64,000 nucleotides of DNA from Thalassovita litoralis (lineage in GTDB: Bacteria > Pseudomonadota > Alphaproteobacteria > Rhodobacterales > Rhodobacteraceae): NCBI RefSeq assembly GCF_900182725.1, contig NZ_FXTO01000006.1, positions 103,913 through 167,912 of the forward strand. Reading direction: 5' to 3'. Positions 35,038 to 43,407 of the stretch are shown one piece after another; position 1 is the stretch's first letter, and each line of letters opens with the position of its first letter. The translations under genes and the position numbers were made by a program. The notes beneath the pieces were generated by a model. That model made no database searches and was not told the origin of the DNA. It was given only the letters and a program-made list of their open reading frames with translations.

Positions 35038-35685
35038 ATGCTGATAAACCCCAGACAAGACCCGGCCCCGTCTGCCCATGATCGTGTGTATCGCGGGCTG
35101 CGCAGCCGTATCATGCACGGGGAAATTGCGCCGGGACAATCGCTGACCTTGCGCGGTGTCGGACGGGAATTTGACGTGTCGATGACCCCGGCCCGCGAAG
35201 CGGTGAACAGGCTGGTGGCCGAAGGGGCATTGCAGATGTCTTCGTCCGGGCGGGTGTCGACGCCGGAATTGTCGAATGAACGGATCGAAGAACTGGCGGT
35301 GTTGCGGTCGCTGCTGGAAGTGGAACTGGCCAGCCGGGCGCTGCCGCGTGCGCATTTGGCGCTGATTGATCGTTTGCAGATGATCAACAACACCGTGTCT
35401 GAAATGGTCGTGCAGCAGGATGCGGTCGGATATATCCGCACCAATCTGGAATTTCACCGGACCCTGTATTTGCGGGCGCAGGCTCCGGCGATGCTGGCGA
35501 TGACAGAAACCGTTTGGCTGCAAATGGGGCCAACGATGCGGGCGCTATACGGGCGTTTGCGCCGCAAAGACCCGCCACAGTATCACAGACTGATCATCGC
35601 CGCGTTGAAGGCGGGGGATGAACCGGGATTGCGCTTGGCAGTGCGGTCCGATGTGACGCAGGGGCTGAAGATGCTGGCGGGCTGA
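35038..35685 (+). CDS. GntR family regulator (FCD type)
   Basis: A 215-residue regulator. The winged HTH is at ~15-75 (VYRGLRSRIMHGEIAPGQSL, GREFDVSMTPAREAVNRLVAEGAL) and an FCD-type helical ligand domain follows at ~90-210 (NERIEELAVLRSLLEVELAS, FHRTLYLRAQAPAML). FCD regulators usually sense carboxylic acids via a metal site. The start is 31 bases after the YgjP stop and has no clear ribosome site; a perfect palindrome precedes it. Its target is not obvious from the neighbours. Confidence 0.9.
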   Translation: MLINPRQDPAPSAHDRVYRGLRSRIMHGEIAPGQSLTLRGVGREFDVSMTPAREAVNRLVAEGALQMSSSGRVSTPELSNERIEELAVLRSLLEVELASRALPRAHLALIDRLQMINNTVSEMVVQQDAVGYIRTNLEFHRTLYLRAQAPAMLAMTETVWLQMGPTMRALYGRLRRKDPPQYHRLIIAALKAGDEPGLRLAVRSDVTQGLKMLAG

Positions 35686-35714
35686 TCCGGCTTGCGTGTG
35701 CTGTCAAAACGCGC

Positions 35715-36305
35715 ATGATCCGGTGTATGTTGCATCAGGCCAAACATCCGAAATCACAGGTGACTATTAAATTTGCGCTGCTATGCGCGGTGCTGGTGGG
35801 GTATTTCCTGTATCTGGGGCTCAAGTATGATTTCGCCACGGGCGGCGTGGCCGCGGGCCTGACATGGAGCTTTTTCGTGCTGTGTACGCCGATTGCGGAT
35901 GCCGGGTTCCTGCTGGATTTCCCGCTGCGCGTACTGTTTGGCATTCGCATGGTGCTGTCCGAGGTGGCCGTTTGGGCGCTTGCCATCGGGTTGAACGGGA
36001 CGGTTCTGGCAATGGTGCCGCAGTATTATGACACCACGATCCTGACGCGTCTGTTGCACCAGATCCTGATTTCTCCTTGGCCCTATTGGGGGGTGATCGC
36101 CCTGTCCGGGGTGGGAACGTTCCTGTCCATCCGGTTCGGGGATGAATTGATGGACGTGCTGCACCACCGGGACAGGTCGTTCTTTCATGCGCATCATTTC
36201 AAATACGAACTGATCCTGATCGTATTCTTCGTCGCGGTCCTGCTGGGGTATTACGAACTGATTGCGTCGCTGGGGATCGAAGCCGTGATCGAAGGGCAGG
36301 GGTAA
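35715..36305 (+). CDS. Conserved integral membrane protein, unknown function
   Basis: A 196-residue protein with four or five hydrophobic helices (IKFALLCAVLVGYFLYLGL, GLTWSFFVLCTPIADAGFLL, SEVAVWALAIGLNGTVLAM, WGVIALSGVGTFLSI, LILIVFFVAVLLGYYELIA) and a His/Asp-rich stretch before the last helix (DVLHHRDRSFFHAHHF). I recognise no named family. A second ATG four codons in (MLHQAKH) is an equally good start. Convergent with accA, leaving only six bases between stops. Confidence 0.7.
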   Translation: MIRCMLHQAKHPKSQVTIKFALLCAVLVGYFLYLGLKYDFATGGVAAGLTWSFFVLCTPIADAGFLLDFPLRVLFGIRMVLSEVAVWALAIGLNGTVLAMVPQYYDTTILTRLLHQILISPWPYWGVIALSGVGTFLSIRFGDELMDVLHHRDRSFFHAHHFKYELILIVFFVAVLLGYYELIASLGIEAVIEGQG

Positions 36306-36311
36306 GGCGGT

Positions 36312-37274
36312 TTAGGCCGCCAGCCCCTTGTCGCCGATATCCAGGAATTTCTTGCGCCGGTCGGCAATTAGTTTCTTGCCCGACTTTCCGGTCAGATCAG
36401 CCAGCATCGTTTCGATGGTTTTGCCGACAGCGGTGATGGCGGCCTGCGGGTCGCGGTGGGCACCGCCCAGCGGTTCGGGGATGATCTGATCAATTACGGC
36501 AAGGGTTTTCAGATCCTTGGCGGTCAGGCGCATGGCTTCGGCGGCCTCGCGCATCTTCTCGGAATCCTTCCACAGGATCGAGGCGCAGCCTTCGGGTGTG
36601 ATGACCGAATAGACCGAATGTTCCAACATCGCTACGCGGTTTGCCGTGGCAAAGGCCACTGCCCCGCCTGATCCGCCTTCGCCGATGATGATGCTGACCA
36701 GCGGCACACCGATTTGCAGGCATTTTTCCGTGCTGCGGGCGATAGCCTCGGATTGGCCGCGTTCTTCCGCGCCTTTGCCCGGATAGGCGCCGGGGGTGTC
36801 CACCAGCGTGATCACGGGCAGGCCGAATTTGTCAGCCATTTCCATCAGGCGGATGGCCTTGCGATAGCCTTCGGGGCGGGCCATGCCGAAATTGCGTTCG
36901 ATCCGGGATTTGGTGTCATTGCCCTTTTCCTGACCGATCACCATCACCGGCTGATCGTTGAACCGCGCCAGACCGCCCATAACGGCGTGGTCGTCGGCAA
37001 AGTTCCGGTCCCCGGCCAGCGGCGTGTATTCGGTGAACAGCGCGTCGATGTAATCTTTGCAATGGGGGCGATCAGGATGGCGGGCCACCTGACATTTCCG
37101 CCACGGGGTCAGGTTCTTGTACAGGTCTTTCAGCAGTTCACCGGCTTTTTTGTCCAGCGCGGCGGCTTCGGCCTCGATGTCCATTTCCTCGTTCTGCCGG
37201 GCCATAGCCCGCAGCTCTTCGGCTTTGCCTTCGATTTCCGCAAGCGGGCGTTCAAAGTCGAGGTAGTTGGTCAT
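36312..37274 (-). CDS. accA: Acetyl-CoA carboxylase carboxyltransferase subunit alpha
   Basis: A 320-residue subunit of the carboxyltransferase that makes malonyl-CoA for fatty-acid synthesis. [21 protein letters not shown] is the family start; [55 protein letters not shown] and [17 protein letters not shown] are diagnostic crotonase-fold motifs. Upstream in-frame codons were rejected because GGAGACCG precedes this ATG and the family begins here. The beta subunit gene is not in the window, as is usual for split acc genes. Confidence 0.97.
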   Translation of the reverse strand: MTNYLDFERPLAEIEGKAEELRAMARQNEEMDIEAEAAALDKKAGELLKDLYKNLTPWRKCQVARHPDRPHCKDYIDALFTEYTPLAGDRNFADDHAVMGGLARFNDQPVMVIGQEKGNDTKSRIERNFGMARPEGYRKAIRLMEMADKFGLPVITLVDTPGAYPGKGAEERGQSEAIARSTEKCLQIGVPLVSIIIGEGGSGGAVAFATANRVAMLEHSVYSVITPEGCASILWKDSEKMREAAEAMRLTAKDLKTLAVIDQIIPEPLGGAHRDPQAAITAVGKTIETMLADLTGKSGKKLIADRRKKFLDIGDKGLAA

Positions 37275-37377
37275 CCATCGGTCTCCACGATATTTGGCTG
37301 GATATATGGCTTCCCCGGCGTCCAGATGCAACATGGCAAGATTTTCGGGGTAAATATAACGGCGGTAAATGGTGCAT

Positions 37378-37995
37378 TTACAGCCGCGCCAGCCCTTCTT
37401 TCAGCGCCAGAACTGGCGAGGACAGGACCGGGATCGGCAGATCGGATAGCAGGCTGGCGGCCCCGGCCATTGACGCTTGTGCCAGCACCACCGTGCGGAT
37501 GCCGGGGCGTTGGCTGAGGGCTGTGCGAATTTCGGCTGCGATACCACGGGCAAAGGCATGGGGGCGGCCCTGTTCAAACAGGGGCCACAACCGATCCAGC
37601 AGTAGCGGGGCAATGGTATGGGGGCTGTCGGCGGCGTCCAATTCCTGTTGCAACAGGGTGTGGCTGGGCGCTTCGGTGGATGCCAGACAGAACACCAGCA
37701 AAATATCCCCGGTATTTTCCGCCGCACGGTGCATCATCGGGCGGTCAATGCGAATGGCCCCCGCAGCTTCGGCGATTTCGCCCAGCGTGGTGCAGGTGCA
37801 AATCACCGGGGTATCAATCCCCTGAATGGTTTCAGTGATTTCTGCCCGAAGCGCATCGTCAATGCCGGTCTGGGCGCGGGCCAGCCAATCCTTGCGGACA
37901 ATGTGGGTCAGTGGTGTCTCGGGCGCAATCCGATCCCGCAGGCCATCGAAGGTGGCGCAATGAACATGGGCGGTATGCAGGCAGGTCAGGTGCAT
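37378..37995 (-). CDS. Asp/Glu racemase superfamily-like protein
   Basis: A 205-residue protein with the two-domain racemase layout: [15 protein letters not shown] at the start, [16 protein letters not shown] with the first catalytic-type Cys at ~residue 68, and [18 protein letters not shown] where the second catalytic Cys would lie but an Ala is present. The loss of one Cys suggests altered chemistry (decarboxylase- or isomerase-like) or a non-catalytic role. It is co-directional with, and ten bases downstream of, a LysE exporter; an amino-acid-related role is plausible but unproven. Confidence 0.65.
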   Translation of the reverse strand: MHLTCLHTAHVHCATFDGLRDRIAPETPLTHIVRKDWLARAQTGIDDALRAEITETIQGIDTPVICTCTTLGEIAEAAGAIRIDRPMMHRAAENTGDILLVFCLASTEAPSHTLLQQELDAADSPHTIAPLLLDRLWPLFEQGRPHAFARGIAAEIRTALSQRPGIRTVVLAQASMAGAASLLSDLPIPVLSSPVLALKEGLARL

Positions 37996-38004
37996 ACCCC
38001 AAGC

Positions 38005-38592
38005 CTACATCACCGGCACCAGAGTCGCCACAAGAAGAAGCGCCATGCTGTAGTTGAACACGATCAGACGGCGGCGCGAGGACAGAATGCGGCGCAGTTG
38101 TTGCCCCAACACCGTCCATGTGCTGACCGACGGCAGGTTGACCATCCCGAACACCACCCCGACCAGAACAATGGACAGCAGGCTGCGATCCGGGGCGTAA
38201 AGTGTGATGGCCGTCAGCGCCATTTGCCACGCTTTCGGGTTCACCCACTGAAACAGCGCGGCCTGAATGAATGTCATCGGTTTGCCCTTGGGGGCGGTGG
38301 TGTCTGGCATTTCCGCATGGGCGATTTTCCACGCCAGCCACAGAAGATAGGCCATTCCGGCATATTTCAGGATCGTATGGGTGATGGGGACCGCGTCAAA
38401 CACCTGCATCAGGCCCAGCCCGACAATCACCACCATGACGGTAAACCCGATTCCGACGCCCAGCATATGCGGGATCGTGCGGCGGAAGCCGTAATTTGCG
38501 CCGGATGTCATCAGCATCAGGTTATTCGGCCCCGGAGTGATCGAGGTCACAAAGGCGAAAGCCGCCAAAGCAGAGAGGAGATCAGTATTCAT
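38005..38592 (-). CDS. LysE/RhtB family amino-acid exporter
   Basis: A 195-residue inner-membrane protein with about six helices. FAFVTSITPGPNNLMLMTSGANYGFRRTIPHMLG (key motif TPGPNN) is the LysE/RhtB signature, followed by KYAGMAYLLWLAWKIAHAE and QWVNPKAWQMALTAI. It exports amino acids or homoserine-like compounds. The ATG was chosen at the family N-terminus; longer readings enter the shared promoter region with the divergent Lrp-type gene, which probably controls it. Confidence 0.92.
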   Translation of the reverse strand: MNTDLLSALAAFAFVTSITPGPNNLMLMTSGANYGFRRTIPHMLGVGIGFTVMVVIVGLGLMQVFDAVPITHTILKYAGMAYLLWLAWKIAHAEMPDTTAPKGKPMTFIQAALFQWVNPKAWQMALTAITLYAPDRSLLSIVLVGVVFGMVNLPSVSTWTVLGQQLRRILSSRRRLIVFNYSMALLLVATLVPVM

Positions 38593-38664
38593 GCGCTGAA
38601 AATATTGTGGGTATAGCGCAGTTAAATTGCTATTTGATGCGTGAATATAGAAACTGAGCAATAA

Positions 38665-39117
38665 ATGATGAAAATAGACCAGATAAATCAGCGAATATTG
38701 CGAGAACTGTCGCGCGATGGCCGCATCAGCAATCTGGAACTGGCGGATCGGGTGGGGTTGTCGCCTTCGGCCTGCCTGCGGCGGGTGCAGGAATTGGAAC
38801 GATCTGGCGTGATCCAAGGCTATCGCGCGGTTCTGAACCCGCAGGCGATGGGCGTGGGGTTCGTGGCCTATATCGCGGTGGGCCTAAGCCTGCACACCAA
38901 GGCCGCGCAAGAGGGGTTCGAGCGTTCGATTGCCCTGGCCCCCGAAGTGCGGGAATGCCACAACATCACCGGAACTGTGGAATATCTGCTGCGGGTCGAA
39001 GCAAAGGATCTGGCAGCATATAAACGGTTCCACACCGACGTGCTGGGGACATTGCCACAGGTGGCGTCGATTACATCCTATGTGGTGATGGGATCGCCCA
39101 AGGATGATCGGGCCTGA
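38665..39117 (+). CDS. Lrp/AsnC family regulator
   Basis: A 150-residue regulator. The N-terminal HTH is INQRILRELSRDGRISNLEL ADRVGLSPSACLRRVQELE (positions ~7-45), and the RAM ligand domain spans ~70-145 (FVAYIAVGLSLHTKAAQEGF, CHNITGTVEYLLRVEAKDL). Divergent from the LysE exporter across 72 bases, the classic arrangement in which an Lrp-type protein senses an amino acid and induces its exporter. Confidence 0.93.
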   Translation: MMKIDQINQRILRELSRDGRISNLELADRVGLSPSACLRRVQELERSGVIQGYRAVLNPQAMGVGFVAYIAVGLSLHTKAAQEGFERSIALAPEVRECHNITGTVEYLLRVEAKDLAAYKRFHTDVLGTLPQVASITSYVVMGSPKDDRA

Positions 39118-39133
39118 TAGGCCGTAGATGACG

Positions 39134-39163
39134 CAAAAGAAAAGCGGCCCCGGAAGGGCCGCC
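39134..39163 (-). terminator. Intrinsic terminator of mcl1
   Basis: GCGGCCC and GGGCCGC around CGGAA, followed on the minus strand by TTTTCTTTTG, 24 bases after the stop. Confidence 0.85.
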
Positions 39164-39185
39164 AATCCAAATCGTATAGCGTCGA

Positions 39186-40145
39186 TTAGCTGTTTGCGAT
39201 CAGCTCGGACTGGGCCACGATCACCTCGGCCTGTTTGATTGACGCGATGTCGACCAGACGGCCCTTGTAGACGGTTGCGCCTTCGCCGTTGGCTTTGGCC
39301 TGTTCCATCGCTGCCAGAATTTCGCGGGCCTCGGCCACGGCTTCGTCCGATGGGGTGAATACCTGATTGGCCAGCGCGATTTGTTTGGGGTGGATGGCCC
39401 ATTTACCGACCATGCCCAGCGTGGCCGAACGTTTGGCCTGTGCGATGAAGCCTTCGTCATCCGAGAAATCGCCGAACGGGCCGTCTACGGGCAGAACGCC
39501 GTGCGTGCGGCAGGCGGCGACGATGGCGGCCTGCGCCCAGTGCCACGGATCGGACCAGTATTTCGCGCCTTCGCGCAGCATATAGTAGTTTTCCTGCGTG
39601 CCGCCGATGCCGGTGGTCTGCATCCCCATCGAAGCGGCAAAGTCAGCCGCGCCCAGCGACATCGCCACCAGACGGGGCGACGCGGCAGCGATTTCTTCGA
39701 CATGGGCGATACCGGCGGCGGATTCGATGATCACCTCGAAGTTGATTTTCTTGGTGCGGCCTTTGGCGCGTTCGATGGCAGTCACCAGCGCATCAACGGC
39801 ATAGACGTCTTCGGCGCAGCCAACCTTGGGGATCATGATCTGATCCAGACGTTCGCCCGCCTGTTCCAGCAGGTCCACCACGTCCTTGTACCAATAGGGC
39901 GTGTCCAAAGAATTGATCCGCACCGACAGGGTTTTGTTGCCCCAGTCATATTCGCTGATCGCCTGAATGATATTGGCGCGGGCCATGTCCTTGTCCGTGG
40001 GGGCGACCGAATCTTCCAGATCCAGATTGATCACATCCGCAGCCGAGGCGGCCATTTTCGCGAAAAGTTTGGTGTTCGACCCCGGTCCGAACAATTGGCA
40101 GCGGTTCGGGCGGGCAATCGGCGTGGGCTGAAGGCGGAAGCTCAT
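39186..40145 (-). CDS. mcl1: L-malyl-CoA/beta-methylmalyl-CoA lyase
   Basis: A 319-residue CitE-like lyase that cleaves malyl-CoA to glyoxylate and acetyl-CoA and methylmalyl-CoA to glyoxylate and propionyl-CoA; it belongs to the ethylmalonyl-CoA pathway. Marks: FRLQPTPIARPNRCQLFGPGS, the metal/CoA region INLDLEDSVAPTDKD, KVGCAEDVYAVDAL, INFEVIIESAAGIAH, LGAADFAASMGM, and KWAIHPKQI. The start follows AGAGGA. The crotonyl-CoA carboxylase/reductase and mutases of the pathway are not in the window. The 276-base upstream region shared with dgcN contains a TTGCG/CGCAA dyad. Confidence 0.95.
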   Translation of the reverse strand: MSFRLQPTPIARPNRCQLFGPGSNTKLFAKMAASAADVINLDLEDSVAPTDKDMARANIIQAISEYDWGNKTLSVRINSLDTPYWYKDVVDLLEQAGERLDQIMIPKVGCAEDVYAVDALVTAIERAKGRTKKINFEVIIESAAGIAHVEEIAAASPRLVAMSLGAADFAASMGMQTTGIGGTQENYYMLREGAKYWSDPWHWAQAAIVAACRTHGVLPVDGPFGDFSDDEGFIAQAKRSATLGMVGKWAIHPKQIALANQVFTPSDEAVAEAREILAAMEQAKANGEGATVYKGRLVDIASIKQAEVIVAQSELIANS

Positions 40146-40200
40146 GATCGGTCCTCTTGGGTAAGGAAATTACGATTTTCTGGGGGTGAGGGTTATTAAA

Positions 40201-40218
40201 TTGCGTGAATGTTCGCAA
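40201..40218. promoter_or_regulatory. TTGCG-N8-CGCAA dyad between mcl1 and dgcN
   Basis: A perfect 5-bp inverted repeat spaced by eight bases, 55 bases upstream of mcl1. A TTTTGCAAG half-site-like sequence follows nearer dgcN (40353-40362). Regulators of propionyl-CoA/ethylmalonyl pathway genes (PccR/RamB type) bind TTTGCAAA-like boxes, so one could act here; assignment is speculative. Nothing else was found in this 276-base gap. Confidence 0.3.
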
Positions 40219-40421
40219 GTGAATTTTGCGGTTGCGGCAAGACCTGCTGCGGCGCGGCAGATATGAGGCAGCATTCATGACATGAACGGAAGAAACTGCG
40301 CAAAAATCAGGTAATGTTCGAAGAAATGTGCGTGCAGCGCGGCGCAATCGTCGCTTTTGCAAGCATTTTCCAGAGAATCTGCGGAAGACTGATGCCTGAC
40401 ACACAAAGCTGAGGGCGTGAC

Positions 40422-41423
40422 ATGATCGAGACACCGTATCTTCTGTTTCTGGGCGATGCGCCCGACCAACTGGCGGCCAAAGTGGCGCAGGGCATCAAGG
40501 ACTGGCGCCCTGAATTTGCCGTAGGCCAGTTCCGCATGGAAGGCTGCAAGGCCGACATGAAACTGACCGATATGACGCTGGAAGAGGCCAAAGCCGCAGG
40601 CGCGAAAACGCTGGTGATCGGCGTGGCCAACCGGGGCGGCATTATCAGCCCGGCGTGGAAAAAAGTGCTGGTGGCAGCACTGGAAGAAGGCTTCGATCTG
40701 GCATCGGGCCTGCACAACCTGCTGCGCGACGAACCCGATCTGGTGGCCGTGGCCGAAGCCTGCGGGCGGACCCTGCATGACGTGCGTATTCCGTCGGTGA
40801 AATACCCGATCGCCAATGGTGTGAAGCGCACCGGCAAGCGCTGTCTGGCCGTTGGCACCGATTGTTCGGTTGGCAAGATGTACACCGCGCTGTGCGTGGA
40901 AAAAGAAATGCGCGCCCGCGGTATGGATGCGGATTTCCGCGCCACCGGCCAGACCGGCATTCTGATCACTGGCGATGGCGTGCCGCTGGATGCCGTGATC
41001 GCGGATTTCATGGCCGGGTCCATCGAATATCTGACCCCGGATAATGATCCGAACCACTGGGATATCATCGAAGGTCAGGGCAGCCTGTTCCATGTGTCCT
41101 ATTCCGGTGTGACGATGGCGCTGGTGCATGGCGGTCAACCCGATGCGCTGATCGTGTGCCACGAACCGACCCGCGACCACATGCGCGGTTTGCCGGGCTA
41201 TCGCCTGCCCAGCCTGACGGCTGTGCGTGATATGGCGCTGACACTGGCACAGGTGGCGAACCCGGCCTGTGTTGTGGTGGGCTATGCGATCAACACGCAG
41301 CACATGGCCGAGGATGAGGCCAAGGCTTATCTGGCAAGCGTCGAGGCTGACTTGGGCCTGCCTGCGACCGATCCGTTCCGGTTTGGCGCAGGCAAGCTGG
41401 TGGACGCTTTGGAAGCGATCTGA
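40422..41423 (+). CDS. dgcN: D-glutamate N-acetyltransferase DgcN (DUF1611)
   Basis: A 333-residue DUF1611 protein. The N-terminal half opens ETPYLLFLGDAPDQLAAKVA; the C-terminal half has a P-loop VGTDCSVGKMYTAL (Walker A, ~residue 145) and EGQGSLFHVSYSGVTMALVHG, with PDALIVCHEPTRDHMRG. DgcN has been described as the enzyme that N-acetylates D-glutamate in a D-Glu catabolic route. It is followed by dgcA and a D-amino-acid transaminase in the same direction, which strongly supports that role over the older uncharacterised label. Confidence 0.88.
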   Translation: MIETPYLLFLGDAPDQLAAKVAQGIKDWRPEFAVGQFRMEGCKADMKLTDMTLEEAKAAGAKTLVIGVANRGGIISPAWKKVLVAALEEGFDLASGLHNLLRDEPDLVAVAEACGRTLHDVRIPSVKYPIANGVKRTGKRCLAVGTDCSVGKMYTALCVEKEMRARGMDADFRATGQTGILITGDGVPLDAVIADFMAGSIEYLTPDNDPNHWDIIEGQGSLFHVSYSGVTMALVHGGQPDALIVCHEPTRDHMRGLPGYRLPSLTAVRDMALTLAQVANPACVVVGYAINTQHMAEDEAKAYLASVEADLGLPATDPFRFGAGKLVDALEAI

Positions 41424-41465
41424 TGAAATGGCGGCCGGATCGCGCGGGGCGCGGTTCGGCCGTTT

Positions 41466-41489
41466 GAGTATTTGGAATCAGAAAGAAGC
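41466..41489 (+). repeat. GAGTATTT...CAGAAAGAA element copy (dgcN-dgcA gap)
   Basis: GAGTATTTGGAATCAGAAAG then AAGC, 43 bases after the dgcN stop and in sense; it ends 13 bases before the dgcA start. One of the few copies between co-directional genes. Confidence 0.75.
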
Positions 41490-41502
41490 AGGGGGCGGTG
41501 TC

Positions 41503-42468
41503 ATGACGATTACCGTGGAGCGCGATATTTTCCGTCTGGCGCAGGTGTTCACCATCAGCCGGGGCAGCCGGACCGAAGCGCAGGTGCTGACGGTTCGGAT
41601 CACGCGGGATGGCGTGACGGGCTGGGGCGAATGTGTGCCTTATGCGCGTTATGACGAAACACTGGATTCGGTCACGCAGGAAATTCTGGGCCTGCCGTCA
41701 GAGGTGACGCGCGGCATGTTGCAGGAATTGCTGCCCGCAGGCGCGGCGCGGAACGCTGTGGATTGCGCCTTGTGGGATCTGGAAGCCAAGCAAACAGGCA
41801 AGCGGGTCTGGGAACTGGCCGGGCTGCCGGTGCCGGGACCAGAGATCACGGCCTATACCTTGTCGCTGGACACGCCCGAAGCGATGCGGGTGCAGGCGGA
41901 AAAGAACGCGTTCCGCCCGCTGTTGAAGATCAAGCTGGGGACGCCGGACGATATGCCCCGACTGGAAGCGGTCCGCGCGGGTGCGCCGAAATCACAGATC
42001 ATCGTAGACGCGAATGAAGGCTGGAGCGCGGATGTCTATGCCGATCTGGCTCCGCATCTGGTGCGTTTGGGGGTGGCCTTGGTGGAACAGCCGCTGCCCG
42101 CATCCGAGGACGAGGCGCTGATCGGGATGGACCGGCCTGTGCCGGTATGTGCCGATGAAAGCTGTCACGACCGGGCCAGCCTGCCGCATCTGAAGGGCAA
42201 GTACGATGTGGTCAACATCAAGCTGGACAAAACCGGCGGCCTGACCGAGGCATTGGCGCTACGCGAACAGGCGCTGCGCGAGGGTTACAAGGTGATGGTG
42301 GGCTGCATGGTCGGGTCGTCGCTGGCGATGGCCCCGGCGACGCTGGTGGCGCAGGGTGTGATGGTAACAGACCTTGACGGGCCGCTTTTGTTGGCCGAAG
42401 ACCGCGATAATGCTTTGCAATTCGATGCCGACGGGGTCCATCCCCCTGTTTCGGCCCTGTGGGGATAA
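41503..42468 (+). CDS. dgcA: N-acetyl-D-glutamate racemase DgcA (enolase superfamily)
   Basis: A 321-residue muconate-lactonizing-subgroup enolase, long annotated as dipeptide epimerase. The catalytic residues are visible: the KxK pair in LKIKLGTPDD, metal ligands in VDANEGW, VEQPLPA and CADESCHD, and the second acid/base Lys in NIKLDKTGG. With DgcN it is proposed to convert N-acetyl-D-glutamate to the L form. The ATG was taken at MTITVERDIFRLAQVF where the family begins; longer readings overlap dgcN. The downstream transaminase starts 11 bases after its stop. Confidence 0.9.
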   Translation: MTITVERDIFRLAQVFTISRGSRTEAQVLTVRITRDGVTGWGECVPYARYDETLDSVTQEILGLPSEVTRGMLQELLPAGAARNAVDCALWDLEAKQTGKRVWELAGLPVPGPEITAYTLSLDTPEAMRVQAEKNAFRPLLKIKLGTPDDMPRLEAVRAGAPKSQIIVDANEGWSADVYADLAPHLVRLGVALVEQPLPASEDEALIGMDRPVPVCADESCHDRASLPHLKGKYDVVNIKLDKTGGLTEALALREQALREGYKVMVGCMVGSSLAMAPATLVAQGVMVTDLDGPLLLAEDRDNALQFDADGVHPPVSALWG

Positions 42469-42479
42469 GGAGAAAGCCC

Positions 42480-43343
42480 ATGACCCGGACCGTTTTCGTC
42501 AACGGTGAATACCTGCCTGAAACCGAAGCAAAGGTTTCGATTTTCGACCGTGGCTTCCTGATGGCGGACGGCGTGTACGAAGTGACCAGCGTGCTGGACG
42601 GTAAGCTGATCGACTTTGATGGGCATCTGAAACGGCTGGAGCGGTCGCTGAACGAGCTGGGCATTCAGAAGCCTGCCGAGTTTGACGACCTGCTGGAAAT
42701 TCACCGCAAGCTGGTGGCCGACAATGGGATCGAGGAAGGTATGGTTTACCTTCAGATCACGCGCGGATCGCCGGGGGACCGGGATTTCGTATTCCCCGAC
42801 CCGGAAACCACCCGCCCGACGCTGGTGCTGTTCACCCAGAACAAACCCGGTCTGGCCGATAACCCTGTGGCCAAGCAGGGGATCAAGGTGATCTCGATCG
42901 AGGATATTCGCTGGGGTCGTCGGGACATCAAGACGGTGCAATTGCTGTACCCGTCGATGGGCAAGATGATGGCCAAGAAAGCGGGCTGCGATGATGCGTG
43001 GCTGGTCGAGGATGGTTTCGTGACCGAAGGCACCAGCAACAACACCTATATTGTCAAGGGCGGTAAGATCATCACTCGCAACCTGTCGAATGACATTCTG
43101 CATGGGATCACCCGCGCGGCGGTGCTGAAATTCGCCCGCGAGGCACAGATGGAGGTCGAAGAGCGGCCCTTTACCATCGAAGAAGCCCAAGGCGCGGAGG
43201 AGGCGTTCTTTACCTCGGCGTCGGCATTCGTGATGCCGGTGATCGAAGTGGACGGCGTGAAAGTAGGCGAAGGCAAGGTTGGCCCTGTGGCAACGCGCCT
43301 GCGCGAAATCTATCTGGATGAAAGCCGCAAGGCCGGTATCTGA
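42480..43343 (+). CDS. dat: D-amino-acid transaminase
   Basis: A 287-residue fold-type IV PLP aminotransferase. TVFVNGEYLPETEAKVSIFDRGFLMADGVYEV is the D-Ala aminotransferase start, the PLP-Lys is in RRDIKTVQLLYPSMGK, and WLVEDGFVTEGTSNNTYIVKGGKI and NDILHGITR bind the cofactor. It interconverts D-alanine and D-glutamate with their oxo-acids. The ATG follows AAGGAGAAAG. As the third gene of the dgcN-dgcA-dat run it can funnel other D-amino acids into D-glutamate, giving the operon a coherent D-amino-acid catabolic role. Confidence 0.93.
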   Translation: MTRTVFVNGEYLPETEAKVSIFDRGFLMADGVYEVTSVLDGKLIDFDGHLKRLERSLNELGIQKPAEFDDLLEIHRKLVADNGIEEGMVYLQITRGSPGDRDFVFPDPETTRPTLVLFTQNKPGLADNPVAKQGIKVISIEDIRWGRRDIKTVQLLYPSMGKMMAKKAGCDDAWLVEDGFVTEGTSNNTYIVKGGKIITRNLSNDILHGITRAAVLKFAREAQMEVEERPFTIEEAQGAEEAFFTSASAFVMPVIEVDGVKVGEGKVGPVATRLREIYLDESRKAGI

Positions 43344-43360
43344 TCGTCTGCTGTAGATTT

Positions 43361-43400
43361 GAAAAAAGGGGCGTCCGCGTGGTGCGGGCGCCCTTTTGTA
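43361..43400 (+). terminator. Intrinsic terminator after the dat operon
   Basis: AAAGGGGCGTCCGC and GCGGGCGCCCTTTT with a TGGT loop (G-U pairs included) and a following TTTTGTATTT, 20 bases after the stop. It lies just beyond the convergent dioxygenase gene as well. Confidence 0.8.
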
Positions 43401-43407
43401 TTTGGGG

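Noticed and set aside
43385..43402. Eleventh copy of the GAGTATTT element (GTATTTGGGGTCAG after dat)
   Set aside because: Only the first half matches; the CAAGA(A/T) tail is missing and the sequence is part of the terminator.
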